This document shows positions 34,461-46,200 of a stretch of 64,000 nt of DNA, one piece after another. The stretch's first letter is position 1. The number at the start of each line of letters is the position of its first letter. Made by a program: the position numbers and the translations under genes. A model generated the notes under the pieces. It did not search any database. It saw only the letters and a list, made by a program, of their open reading frames with translations, and was not told the DNA's origin. Origin of the DNA: Enoplolaimus lenunculus (Eukaryota > Nematoda > Enoplea > Enoplida > Thoracostomopsidae); contig JASANG010002605.1 of assembly GCA_030248215.1 (NCBI GenBank), forward strand, positions 62,001 through 126,000, written 5' to 3'.

Positions 34461-35042
34461 ATTTTTGTCTCATTTAATATACGAATTAGGCCGGCTACGT
34501 GCCCCGGGCTTTACTTTCTCGCTTTTTGAAGTAGTTCACCTGTCTACCCTGAGATTGTCCCTATACAACACAACTTGGGCAAATTTATTTATTACACTCT
34601 CATTATAATAATTATAATTATTATTTTAGATCATGAATCATTCAAAAATTATTGCAAAAAAAACACTTTTTGTTTTAAAATTACCTGTATTGTAGACTGC
34701 AGTTTTTATACTGATTAAAACAAACTGATAAGCCACAAGTTAAAAACGAAACAAAATTACCCTTTGGCTGTTGTGAGAACTTAATTAATAACGCAATCAT
34801 TTTTTTACTTTAATCTGGTAAAAACTGAGAGTGCGGAGCACGATAGTTAACACAATGAACTGCCAGCTTAAAGGTTGCGAATGCCCTTACACGAGACCAG
34901 GTTAAAAAATTTTCTAAAATGGAACCATTTTCGGTGTAGGTACAGGCTTGTCGAATGAGTGAAAAGGCCCAAAGTATTTCTCCAGTGTATATACGAATAA
35001 TGGTGCATATAATCTTAGGCAAATATTCCACATGTTTATAAC

Positions 35043-35385
35043 TTTGGCCCATGTAAAGATCAATGAGAAACTTTTTCTGTGCGATTGCAATAGAGGATGC
35101 TTAAGCTTTATTCTAATTTTTTTTGGTTAGGCTGACGTTAACATATAAGCTCATTGTTACGCTTAGGCTTAGGTATAAGCTCATTGTTATGCTTAGGCTT
35201 AGGCATAAGCTCATTCTTACGCTTAGGCTTAGGTATAAGTTCATTCTTACGCTTAGGCTTAAGTATAAGTTCATTCTTACGCTTAGGCTTAGGTATAAGT
35301 TCGTTCTTACCCTTGAGCCTTAGGGTGTGAAAAATGCTTATAAATGCTTATACAGTTACGGCCCTGTTCTAAACACATTGGCCAA
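35043..35385 (-). mobile_element. Family A element with an expanded 30-bp internal array
   Basis: TTGGCCCATGTAAAGATCAA and GTTCTAAACACATTGGCCAA are the inverted ends. Inside, a 30-bp unit built on GCTTAGGCTTAGGTATAAG repeats five times at exact 30-bp steps from 35161 to 35310, with a partial unit before it. The apparent LRLRYKF protein repeat is a shadow of this array. Confidence 0.85.
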
Positions 35386-36779
35386 CACTTTAAAACTATT
35401 TTAGCAGATTTTTTACAATTTTAATATGTTTGTATCATGCATGTTATAAGTCCACGTTTCTCCGAAATGCAAGTTCTCCCTCGCATTGTTTTGCAGCCTG
35501 CACATTTATTGTAACGTTAAAAATTGCCGATAAAATTACCAATGACAGCTGTTACAGATTTTTGCACTTTTATAATCGGATCATGGTCAAAAACAGCCAC
35601 GTCTATTAAAACAACTAGTGTTTTTTAATTTAAATACAGTAACTTTAAAATGATTGGGTCAAAATTTGGTCTCGAGTCTCGACATAGTTCTCTATTGGCT
35701 ACAAAAATTTTCCTAATTGTGTAATGTTGTTACACTGCAAACATGATATGCGCAAGGACTGCGCAGCAGCAACAAATGCATGCATAGCAGCCGAAATGCA
35801 ATTTCGTGGAATTGCAAAACTTCTGACTGTGTGGGGGTAAAACGACTGCTAGCATCCCTCTCACAGGTTCAAAACGTTGAAAATTATATCGAATAAACTT
35901 CAATTTTAAAGCTAATTTGACCGACTTAAAAAGATAAAGGTTTTATTTGTTCGAATTCTTTGTTTGTCCGAGTTCCCTGATCTACTTCTTACTGCGCATC
36001 GACAACTGTGTGACGTGTTGCTATCAACTTACATTAATATGGTCGTACTGACAGGGGCATAGGGGCTCGCGCCATTTAAATTACGGTTGGTTTGATACTT
36101 GTCCAGTAGGGACCAGTTTCTTGGTGAAACTTCGATAATGATTTAGCGAACGCATGCTAAAAGCCCGATTTTAGTCGCTTTTTCTAAGCCGGTCCTAAAC
36201 AATTCTGTTTTCATTTTCCAGTGCATTTCTACCGTTACATATTGCAATGTGCATGCAGTTTGGGATGCAACTTGTAGTACAGTTGCAGTTTTAACTGCAC
36301 ACCGCAGCAAGTACGGAAACTGCCGAGCGTGTGTTGTGGCGAACTGCAAAAATTGTTTTTAGCGTTTCTGAGTTATATTGAACGATCAGAAAATATTGCA
36401 GTTTAGAATGAGCGGAACTATTAGATTAAATTACAGCAATAAAAACTGTAAATTTTGCATCGAAAACGCGAGCAGATTGAGAATATTTTAATAGTGACGG
36501 CTCAAAATATTGTACTAAAGATCAGATTGTTACTAGTTAAGCCTCACTAAAATTGATCTCAATATTATGCTTGCGCAGGCGCCGGGACTGAGGGTTGTGT
36601 GAACCACCGCTGCTTCCCCTAAATGTCTTACGTGGACATCTGACTGGGAAGACGATTGTGTAAGCATGTGAGACATGCTTGTCCGTGTTTATATGCAAGT
36701 GCATGGCGCTATATTGTATGCTAGCCGCCAGCATACGGTAGACACATATAGTCGACTAAAAAGGTAATTGAAGAGTCGG

Positions 36780-36855
36780 GATACGTGGCGCACCGGTAGA
36801 GCTCTTGCCTCACAATTCGCAGATCACTAGTTCGAAACCAACTGTAACGGGCTAA
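36780..36855 (+). repeat. tRNA-like sequence, probable SINE head
   Basis: Box A-like GTGGCGCACCGGTAGAGC and box B-like AGTTCGAAACC occur at pol III promoter spacing. Stems are too imperfect for a working tRNA. Sequence after it (GGCTAATTCAGCTGC) shows no second copy. Confidence 0.45.
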
Positions 36856-37469
36856 TTCAGCTGCTTAGTTAAGTGGTCTGAAGGTTCCTACTTAGACTTA
36901 GAAGTAGTAAAAAATATGGTCTCATTTGTATAAAAACAATTAAATGATTAAAGTTATCCGTTATATCGTAAACATCTTTAATCAAAACAACATCTTATAG
37001 TGAAAAATACCCTAAGATAAAGTTTGACTACAGTTTTGTAAAAGGAAATTCATAACAATTTTAAGTGTCAAAAGTTCCGACTTTATTGCAATATTATGAC
37101 TTACTCTGCTAGTAAAAACATGTATACTTGGAAAATTACTATAAATTTATAACATTTTCTGTTTTTCGGTACACAACTTAACGGTAGACTTCGAAACGTT
37201 TCCAGTTATTTAACGAACGGTTTCTAGAAATAGCGGTGTATCAGTCTCATCAAAGTAAAACACTTCTAAATTATTTAGTAAGGATTATTAATGAATACCT
37301 ATTGAAAGACAGGTTCAGGAGCCCATCTCCCCTATTGTGCACTTTACCACACGTTTAAACTTAAAACTGAAGACTCATAGGCTTAGGTTTATGAAAAGGC
37401 TTATATATGCATAACCATCAGTCAGGACACCAAGGGCAAATGCCTACAGTTGGAGCGAAGACTAATTCT

Positions 37470-37720
37470 GAAGTGAAAATTGCAATGAATGGATTAATTA
37501 ATTCAAATAGCGAGCTTATTATATCTGAGTTAATAATAATAAGAAACATAAAGTCACTGCGAGATAAGTTAATTATAAATAAGTTTAGTAATTAACTCTG
37601 AATGCGTTGAATCCATTTAGGGTAGTCGAGTTTATAATATTCCCAACTCAGATTGATCTGATTCAACTCATTCGGAGCTAAAATCAACTAACTGGAATAA
37701 TCGGGAATTGTAATCGCGCA
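37470..37720. repeat. Family G element, decayed copy
   Basis: GGATTAATTAATTCAAATAGCGAG, ATATCTGAGTTAATAATA and CAACTCAGATTGATCTGATTCAACTC follow the internal order of family G. The termini are mutated (GTGAAAATTGC, GGGAATTGTAATCG). Confidence 0.5.
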
Positions 37721-38390
37721 AGACGCTTTTTTCTGTTGAGCCAAAGAAGATTTTGCAAACAAAATTGTTTTCCCGTTGATCAATATATTTTCCTTCTGTG
37801 ACTGTCATTTCCGCCGGACACTATGCTATTATACGTAAATCTAATCCGTGTAAATATTTCTAAAAAATGAAGGTATAATTAATTAAATTGTTAAGGTTAA
37901 TTTTACCAAAAACATTTCGTATTAATTCCTGCAATATTAATAATATTGTTATTGTTGTCCCCTGCCAACATCCCAGCCTCTATTCCGAAAAATATATATA
38001 GCCTCGAGCAACAAAACAATTATTATTAATGTGTCAAAAATTATATATAGCAACTTTGCAAAATTGTACTTAAACTGCAATGCATGTGCATACGGTGTTA
38101 GCAGCAGTATTAAAGATATTAATTATAGTTTGCTGCAGTCTTTAAGGAACTTGCATTAAAGACCAGGCTTAGGGCGACGCTGTATTTTTTAACAACTTTA
38201 ATGTCATCTTGCGAAAGAAATCTCTGCTAATTGTATAGGCTCTTTCAGGTTCGAGCGCTCAGCTTTGTATTAGTTTGGAAATGGTCAGTTTTACGTAAGA
38301 CAGTATAAACTCCAACGAGAAATTAGATTTCAGATGAAATATAGAATATATCCCTACGACAAACAGTTAAATGCATAAAACCTACGGTAA

Positions 38391-38668
38391 GCTTGTTCAC
38401 ACGTGCAAGTTTTTGCTGCGAGAACTTGCAGCTGAAAATTGCACGCATGACTTGCATTTTTTTTAATCAGCCAATGAGAAAGTGGATGCAATAAATTCGT
38501 TGAACTTGCATGGTTATTCACACATGTGAACTAAATTTCTAGTTTTGATTTTTAATGAATTATTTACGGCTGCAAGTTTTTCGAACGGGATTTTGGACAA
38601 CATTTGCAAGTGCAAATTACAGCTACAAGTTTTCGCAGCAAAAACTTGCACATGTGAATAGAGCTTTA
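38391..38668. mobile_element. Family F foldback element, long form
   Basis: TTGTTCACACGTGCAAGTTTTTGCTGCG at the left and CGCAGCAAAAACTTGCACATGTGAATAGAGC at the right, with the same centre as the copy at 30526. Confidence 0.85.
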
Positions 38669-38764
38669 ACTTCATAAGTAATCTTTATAAAGATATAAAA
38701 ATAATGCGACGTATAACTTTATTTAACATAAAATTATTTACAAAATACTCTTTTTTCATAAAAG

Positions 38765-38950
38765 AACCCAATCAGAGGCAGATCCAAAACTTTCTGACAG
38801 GAGTGGGGCATTCTGACAAATGTTTACGAAAGGTCCAAATTGTAAGTAAGGACCTTGTCATTTTATCACCATAAATTTTCTGAAGGGGGTAAACTTAGCG
38901 ACCTTACCATTTTATCAAACAAATTTCTGCCGAGGGGACATACGCATATC
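38765..38950. repeat. Family J fragment
   Basis: CAGAGGCAGATCCAAAACTTTC, repeated ACCTTGTCATTTTATCA/ACCTTACCATTTTATCA and GGGGTAAAC segments, with partial similarity to 405-500 and 50575-50800. Confidence 0.4.
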
Positions 38951-38999
38951 TCGGCGTATTAGTTAGAACTTAATCGGGGTTTTAAGTCAGTTGAGGTAT

Positions 39000-39215
39000 A
39001 GAGGCCTATGTAAAGATCAGGGACGAAGAGTTTTTCTGTGGGACTAGAATAGAGAAGCTTAAGCTTTAGACTATTTTTGCTTGGTTTAGGCTTAGGCTTA
39101 AGTTTAGGTTTAGGAATATGCTCATTCTTATGCTTAGGTTTAGGCTTAGGCTTAGGCTTAGGTTTAGGAATATGGTTATAATACTGTTACGCCCTTGTTC
39201 TTTACATTGGCCGAT
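39000..39215 (-). mobile_element. Family A element with GGCTTA hexamer run
   Basis: GGCCTATGTAAAGATCAGGGACG, AGAGTTTTTCTGTGGGACTAG, AAGCTTAAGCTTTAGACTA, then repeated TTAGGC, and TAATACTGTTACGCCC with TTCTTTACATTGGCC at the end. Confidence 0.8.
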
Positions 39216-39539
39216 ATAGATATGGATTCTAAATAACGTTTTAAGCGAGATTGAGAATTTAGAGCGAGGCAATTTGACCCGAATAAATTGAAAACGTATA
39301 GAAGTTGCGAATACCTGTTTACCTGACGCTCGATTCAAACTAAAGTTGCGGTGGAATCACGTGAGTGACGGCTTTGCACTCTGAGATGTTGAAAAATCTA
39401 TTTTTGTTAGTAACTAATTGTTAATTGAAACTGAGTAAATAAAATAAAATTTCTTACACGTTTGGCATTACAAACGCGAATTATTTCAATTGATTATGTG
39501 AATGCTTGTGTGTGAAAAAGTTCACAGTATTGACCCTTG

Positions 39540-39710
39540 CAAATTATAGGGGCTTGCCTACAAAGCATAAGTCGAAACGTGAGCCTAAGCCTAAGACTAA
39601 ATATAAGCCTGATCCTCAGGTTAAGCAAACACCTAAGGTTCACAGTCTCTAAGTCACCGAGATCTTTGTCTAACACTGGGCAGGGCCCTATACTTGATAC
39701 GGGCCGTAAT
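39540..39710 (+). repeat. Family A-like remnant
   Basis: GAGCCTAAGCCTAAGACTAA hexamers between GGGGCTTGCCTACAAAGCATAAG and GCAGGGCCCTATACTTGATACGGGCC. Only the hexamer core and one edge resemble family A. Confidence 0.45.
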
Positions 39711-39807
39711 ATTTATATAATTCCAATTTAGATATTGTTATTTTGAAATATAAAAGACAACGAATAATACAAATACAGTTTCTGGTTTTGATTTTGACAT
39801 TGAAACA

Positions 39808-39917
39808 ACTTGTCCCCGCGAGTTGCAGTTGCGTTTTTCTCGCTGCAAATACTAGCACGTGCATATTGCATGCTCGAGTTCTCGCTGCAAATACTTGGAC
39901 GTGTGAATTGGGCTTAA
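39808..39917. repeat. Family F fragment
   Basis: Two inverted GAGTTCTCGCTGCAAATACT-type arms and a TTGGACGTGTGAATTGGGCTTAA end. A short rearranged copy immediately beyond the Pax 3' end. Confidence 0.65.
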
Positions 39918-40221
39918 GATAGCAATAAACCCCTTCAAAGTCTCGTTGTATTCGGCTGTAGAGAGCTGGCATTTTCCAAAATGTTCGACACACGTGTCCG
40001 TAAAACGTTTATATATACACCAGCGTATTTCGTGCTGAGTAAGTTGAAAAATTCTAAGCGATGACGTAACAAACATAAGGGTAAAGTTGCATTTACGGAA
40101 CTGTATATAACGGTTGATGTATTGCATTGAATTGGCTTCACCGGTCCAAGATACCATTGCAGTATAAGTGAGTTACCATTAATGGAAGGCGTCTTTGAAC
40201 ATAAGTCGGCACACCAAAACG

Positions 40222-40296
40222 CTACGGACCCGATGTTGGCGGTCGGAGCTGTGGACAGAACCAAACCATAGGTTCTCCTGTAGAATATTGCGTGCT
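40222..40296 (-). CDS. Pax3/7: Pax gene exon 8: C-terminus and stop
   Basis: Acceptor TTTCGTTTCAG, then 24 codons ([20 protein letters not shown]..) and TAG. Chosen because it is the first in-phase acceptor with a good pyrimidine tract after exon 7. Other frames of this segment stay open longer, so an alternative last exon is possible. Confidence 0.45.
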   Translation of the reverse strand, partial: STQYSTGEPMVWFCPQLRPPTSGP

Positions 40297-43200
40297 CTGA
40301 AACGAAAAATAATAAATGAGAGAACCGCGGTATCTTAGCTTCTGCGTTTTGCTATTACACTTTATATTACGACAAACATCTGCAGCATCTATATGTTATC
40401 AGCTCAACTACCAAGGGCTTAGCCATATTTATTTAGACCTCTACTCCACTTAAATATAGTGTTTATACGAAAAGTTTTTAGGCACATTTTCAGTAACCAT
40501 CACAATAAACTGCTTTTCCGAAAGTTTTCCAAAACGTAAACGCATTTTTTGAAGTCCTACCTACGCCCATGCTGGCCAATGTTACTTTAAGCGGCGTTAC
40601 AGTAGATTAAGCGTATTCCTAAGCCTAAACGTAAGCCTAACCGTTGCAAAAATGAGTTTCTAAGCCTAAGTCTAAACAAAAAATGTAATCTAGAATTTAC
40701 ACCTACTCGTTTTAGACCCATTCAGAAACCTGGACGCCCCTAAAAGTAAAATGGGTCCCCATGCCAGTAAGCGATGGGTTTACCCATTTTGGAATAGTTA
40801 AATATCAAGAATTGACTATATATACATAGTATATGCCTGACGTGTATTAAAATAGCACAGTTAAACTTAGGATCTGTTCCGAGTTCCACTACGGTCCTCG
40901 ATAACTTTCGAGTTTCGTGAGAGCTGTTTTTTCAGTTCCGTCCGAGTTTGCTGTAGTTTTTTTAGAACAACCCAGCTCTCAGGGGACCAACGTCTCATCG
41001 TTGATTAAATAACGGACCCTAACTGATCACTTGATTAGATGTGGACGCTTTAACAGCAACGTCCATCATGAAAATACAGTGATTATCAATTGCTTTATCC
41101 CGTCATAATACAAATCGGGAAACTTTTACCTTAACAACGTTATTGTTGTTTTGATCTTTAATTGGTGTTTCTGGATTGGCCAACAACGAAAATTGAGAAA
41201 ACGGAACGACCGTCGGAGCCAGAAATACTCGACGGACCGGAGATTGAACTGGATCCATGGGTTCACATGGTGGCTGATGCCCGACAGGAAGCGGTTGAAA
41301 ATTTTCCAAACACGGTCCAATGTCTTGAAATTGAATTAAACCTAAAATACAATTTTTGAACTTGTAATGGAAAAAAGAAAGATTAAAATGATAAATTCTT
41401 CAGGTTAACAAAAAAATTCGTGATCAAAACAATAAGTCTTCGGTAATTGTTGGGTAGCCTCTGGTTTACATAACTTTGAGTTTTATGTTTAAAATGAGAG
41501 ATGCGTTCAACCCAAAAATATAGTTTATTAAATAGAAACTGAGAGTAAAATATTAAAAATCACAGCAAACAATAATAATTAAAGTGCAAAATGTTAAAAT
41601 TTAACAGTAAAAAGCGTAAAATTCCATGAAGATAAAAGCTAAACTTCGAAAGTAACAAATTTCAATTTTACAGTTAAAACATTAAATTCGGTAGTATTTT
41701 GAGATCAACAGCTTCAGTACTTAGTTAGTTTGAAAACCTATTACTAACTGGTGATAGTTGCAATAGATATTTGAAAATATGGGCATATGAATAGTATCAA
41801 AAAATAAATAAAAACAGTGCTTATTTGAAAGTTAATTATTAATATATAAATGTATTGACAAAATTGAAAAAATAATATATAAGACAACATACCTGAAGTG
41901 TTCCCGTGAACCATTGGCAACGGTTGTGCAAAATTTGAGCCGTCCATTATTTTGTACGGGTGTTGTTTTCGCCATCTGGCTCGTCGATTGCTGAACCAAA
42001 CCTAGAAAAAATATTTTTTTTACATTTTTGTTGACTTATTTTAAAGCCTTTAAATGGATATGTAGTTACTTACTGTGCTGCACGCAGCAGCTCAGCGCTA
42101 TGAGTCACATCAAAACATTATTTAACAGGTCGCACGACGATGTCCCACGCTGTCGTCAGGCGGCGCGAGGAGTTTACTGCAACTCTTACTTGTCAAATAT
42201 ATAATGCGACTCAACTTGTGGTATTTCTTAAGTTAGAGGTGTTCTACAGTTGTGTTTCTGCAACCCTGCCCGCAGACAAAACAATTTCTTTAAATACTTT
42301 AATCTTTCCTTCATCCAATTGTATCTCAGCGCCAAGCGATTTAATAGCTATTGGATCCGGATATTGTTCGCTAGCAAATGCTGCCTCTAGCCTTTGAAGT
42401 TGTGCCGCATCGTAATTGGTTCGATTCCGAGTCAAAGATGTCGTAGGAACGTTTGCGATTGGTGTATCTTCGCACGTTAATTGAGAACTGTCCAATGAGA
42501 TTCGAGTTGTTTGAGCTGGGTTTAAATCTTCCGTCGAATTAGGCGATGAACCAGCCAATGAAAATTGAGTATTCAAGTTTGGATCTGAACCCTCTTTTGA
42601 ATTTGGCAGCGAACAAGCCGAAGAAATTCGATTATTTGTGGCATGATTCAACTGTTCCGGTGTATTTAAAAGCGAACTAGGCAATGAATTACAAGTATTT
42701 TGATTTGGTTTCAACGATTTTGGCGAGTTTGTATTCAAATTGGCCAATGAGATTCTAGTATTTTGATCTGAGTCCAAATCTGGTGATTCTGGTTGTAAAT
42801 TTGCCAGCGGCGATACATCAAGTGTAGTGTTTTGTATTGAGCCGTTTTCTTGGTTGCTTGGTGTTACAGTGGATTGAAACTGAAGCCATTGGTTCACTGA
42901 AATGAAAACGGCATGCAAGTGTGAATGGATAATAACATTACAGGTTCGCAATCAGCCAAACTTGTTTGAGGGGGTGAACAATTTAAAGGGTAGCGTGTGT
43001 TTTATAGAATTTATTCCAGCCGTACTTGATATTTTTTAGTGGTTAAAACAAACGAAAGAAGCTATTTAAGTCTAATAGGTTGTGAATAGGACAGCTGCAA
43101 CAAGGTAGAATGTTATGTACCGCAAAAAATTATATTCGACAAATTTCTACATTTCTACTTCTCAAAATGGTACCTAGATCCTATATGAGAATGCTTATAT

Positions 43201-46200
43201 ATTTTCCAATCAGATTTAGTTTATAGTTAGATTCTTTATAAGAATGCATAAATATCTTCCAATCAGATTTACTTTATAGTTAGATTCTATATAAGAATGC
43301 AACAATATCTTCTAACATCTTCCAATCACATTTAGTTTATAGTTAGATTCTATATTAAGAATGCATAAATATCATCGAATCAGATTTAATTTATAGTTTA
43401 GATTTTATATAAAAATGCGTACAAAACCTTTCAATTATGTTTAGTTTGTAAACTTTCCAGTTTGGGGCCAATAATGAAAAGTTATTATATACCTTTCCGG
43501 TTTGAACAATTAGGCAACGCCAAAATATGTTCTATTGAATAATTGCTACATCGTCTGGCTGGTTTAGCTCGATTGCTGTGTGCGTTGCTATTCGCTGCAT
43601 TCATTTTTTCCGGAGTAACCAATGGCGAACGAGATAGCTTGATTGGGCCCAGCCCAGATTCAGCTAGCTCAGAATCTGGACGGCGCAGCCCTGACACCGG
43701 TGATCCAGATATCGCCGAACGGACGTTGTCTGAGCTGAGTGAGATCGATCTGTGTACTAATCGTGGTTGAGAGGCGTCGAAATGTGAAATTGTAGGACTG
43801 AAAATTTTTGAAATTTGAATTGTTTATTTTTGCACAGTCAAATAAGCGGCTATGAGATAAAAGCAGTTGTGTGTACTAAGGTGGATATAGCCTGTGTGTC
43901 GCTTTATCACCTGAAATTTATGAAGAGACAAGAAAACGCACCATTATGCGTGTAACATGCTAGACACAGTGCCGGAGCAGACAGAGGGTTCCCCCCCAAA
44001 CTTCAGGGTGAAAGTCTCGCAAAGCGAGCTAAAAGCCAGACGCATTTTAAAACTTCGGCGGATTTTGTTTTAACCGTTTAGGATGGGAACATTTTTAGAG
44101 GTCCTACCAAATGGGGGTATGGGGGTGGCTGCTCCTGCCTTGGGTAGATCTTAGCGACCACAAAAATAGTTTCGTTCGCTACGTCCGCCCGCAAAAAACT
44201 TTATATTAATGTTATTTCCTTTATACTTAAAATCTAGGCTAAACTTTTGAATGTAATAACGATGAGCCTAATTTTGGTTTACGAAAACGCGTTCAAAGCC
44301 AATTATTTACCTGTCGTTTTTCGTTTCGTCTCTGGAACAACGCTTAAACTCGTATGAGTTTGACGCAACGTTATAGCTTTGATTGTTGGTTTCAACTTTG
44401 GACGCATGTTTGATTCGAGATTGTTCTGAATTAAACTTCCCACTTCCAGTTGGTGTTCCACCCCCATTTCCGCCATTCGCAAGTTTGGCTCGCATGCCAC
44501 CGGTCTATAAAACCAAGAGTGGATGATCAGGTTTTTGGGAAAGCAAGAGGACCAGTGTTACTTTGAGTGGTGTACCGGTTCTCCTCGAGACTGCGACACA
44601 GTAAGCTTTGGCGTTAGATTGATTTTTTGCTTACTCTATAGGCTTAGGCAATGGCGGCCCCCGGGGGGGGCCCCCCCCGCCCTCGCCCCCCCCCCACCCC
44701 ACCCCAACAAAAATTTTTGTGTCAATTGCTGTTCTACACTGTTTATTTCTCTGTTTCATACACAATAGTATAAGCACGCTTTAAAGTTTCTTGGCCCTGG
44801 AGCCATTTATGCGCTACAATTAGGGATAATAGAATTTATGGACTCTAAACAAGGGTTTAAGGACTCTACCCGCTTACGGATTCTTATTAGGGATACGGAC
44901 TCCTATTAATTGGGACTCAAAATGGAGACCCCCTCTTATATGGGTCACTACAGTATGGGCCAAAAATAAGTTTATTACCTGTGACATTTTGGCCCCCCAT
45001 TTTGAGATCCTGGATCCGCCACTGGGCTTAGGCTTAGATGTATGAGTTCAGGGAAGGGCTTACTACTGTAACGCAACTCAAAGTAACATTGACAGACATG
45101 CGTGTGAAATTGTGCACATTTTGTGTTTGGAAGGAACGTACCCAGCGCCCGTTGCGTTTTTGGATGAACCTTTATTTTAGAGGGATCAAATTTGTAGAAA
45201 CGAGTAGCTTCTTCATATTATGCAGCTGTCACAAAACAAGCTTTATATGTATTTTAAAGCAAATTAAATAGTTTTGACTGCGAGCTTACATTGTGGCCCA
45301 TGTCATCTGTATAGTCAAGTTACTAACTTAAGCCTAAACTAAGCTTAAACCCGTGCTTAAGCCTAAGTTTGAGTTTCCCGAATTCTAATTCCTCCAGTCT
45401 CTCATGCTCATATAATTAATACTAGCCGTCTTCAATATAACTAATTCAGTCATAGACTTTCTTGTCTTCCCTAAAAGTTGCAAATCAGTCATTTGACTTT
45501 ATCAAAGCTGTGCCCACGTTTAAAGTGTGTTTAAATATGCTTTGACTGCAAATCATTTTCTCTGAACTAAAACGTATTTTCTTATATTTCAATTCAGCAG
45601 TTCTACGAGTTTGCCTGTTTCAAAATCTATTACTAACTAGCGATAGATGCTATGCACAGTTTAGAATGCTATGTCACCTGCGTACCTGTCCCGGATCAAT
45701 AGTGCCAGTTTCTTGATATCGTGCGATAATTTTGCTGACACAACCGTGGGAAACTTTAAGAATTCGACTAATTTGACACGGCCGGATCCCATCTACGTGC
45801 ATACGAACGATTGCAGAACGTTTGAAAAGCGGAAGTGGTTTTCCATTGATGTATCCGCCTCCGAGTTGATTGATTTTGCCCTGAAAATATAGAATATATC
45901 AACCTAAGTTTTATAGTCTACCAAGTCTCTGCGCAAACTAGGCAGGATTTGGACTCAGGGACGTAACCAGGATTTCATTTCAAAAGAGCAAAGCCTATGT
46001 AAAGTTTTTTGTGAGCGTTTGTAGCGACCGACTAAATACTGTTAAAAGTCCTTATATTTTTGTTAGAATAGCATACCGTTTATCACCCATTGGGCCAATG
46101 TTACTTTAAGGGGCGTAACAATAGATTAAGCGCATTCCTAAGCCTAAGCCTAAGCGTTGAAAAAATGAGTTCCTAAGTCTAAGCCTAAACCTGTAAGCCT

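Larger units (their letters stand above)
30276..40221. other. Intergenic region between EXOC3 and the Pax gene
   Basis: About 9.9 kb with the convergent 3' ends of the two genes at its edges. I find only repeats (listed separately) and AT-rich sequence. A 123-codon minus-strand frame at 33396-33767 shows no domain or splice context and is not called. Confidence 0.7.

Noticed and set aside
35123-35323. LRLRYKF-type repeat protein
   Set aside because: Translation shadow of the 30-bp TTAGGC array within a family A element.
36780-36855. Functional tRNA gene
   Set aside because: Box A and box B are recognisable but acceptor and T stems do not pair well; called a SINE-like remnant instead.
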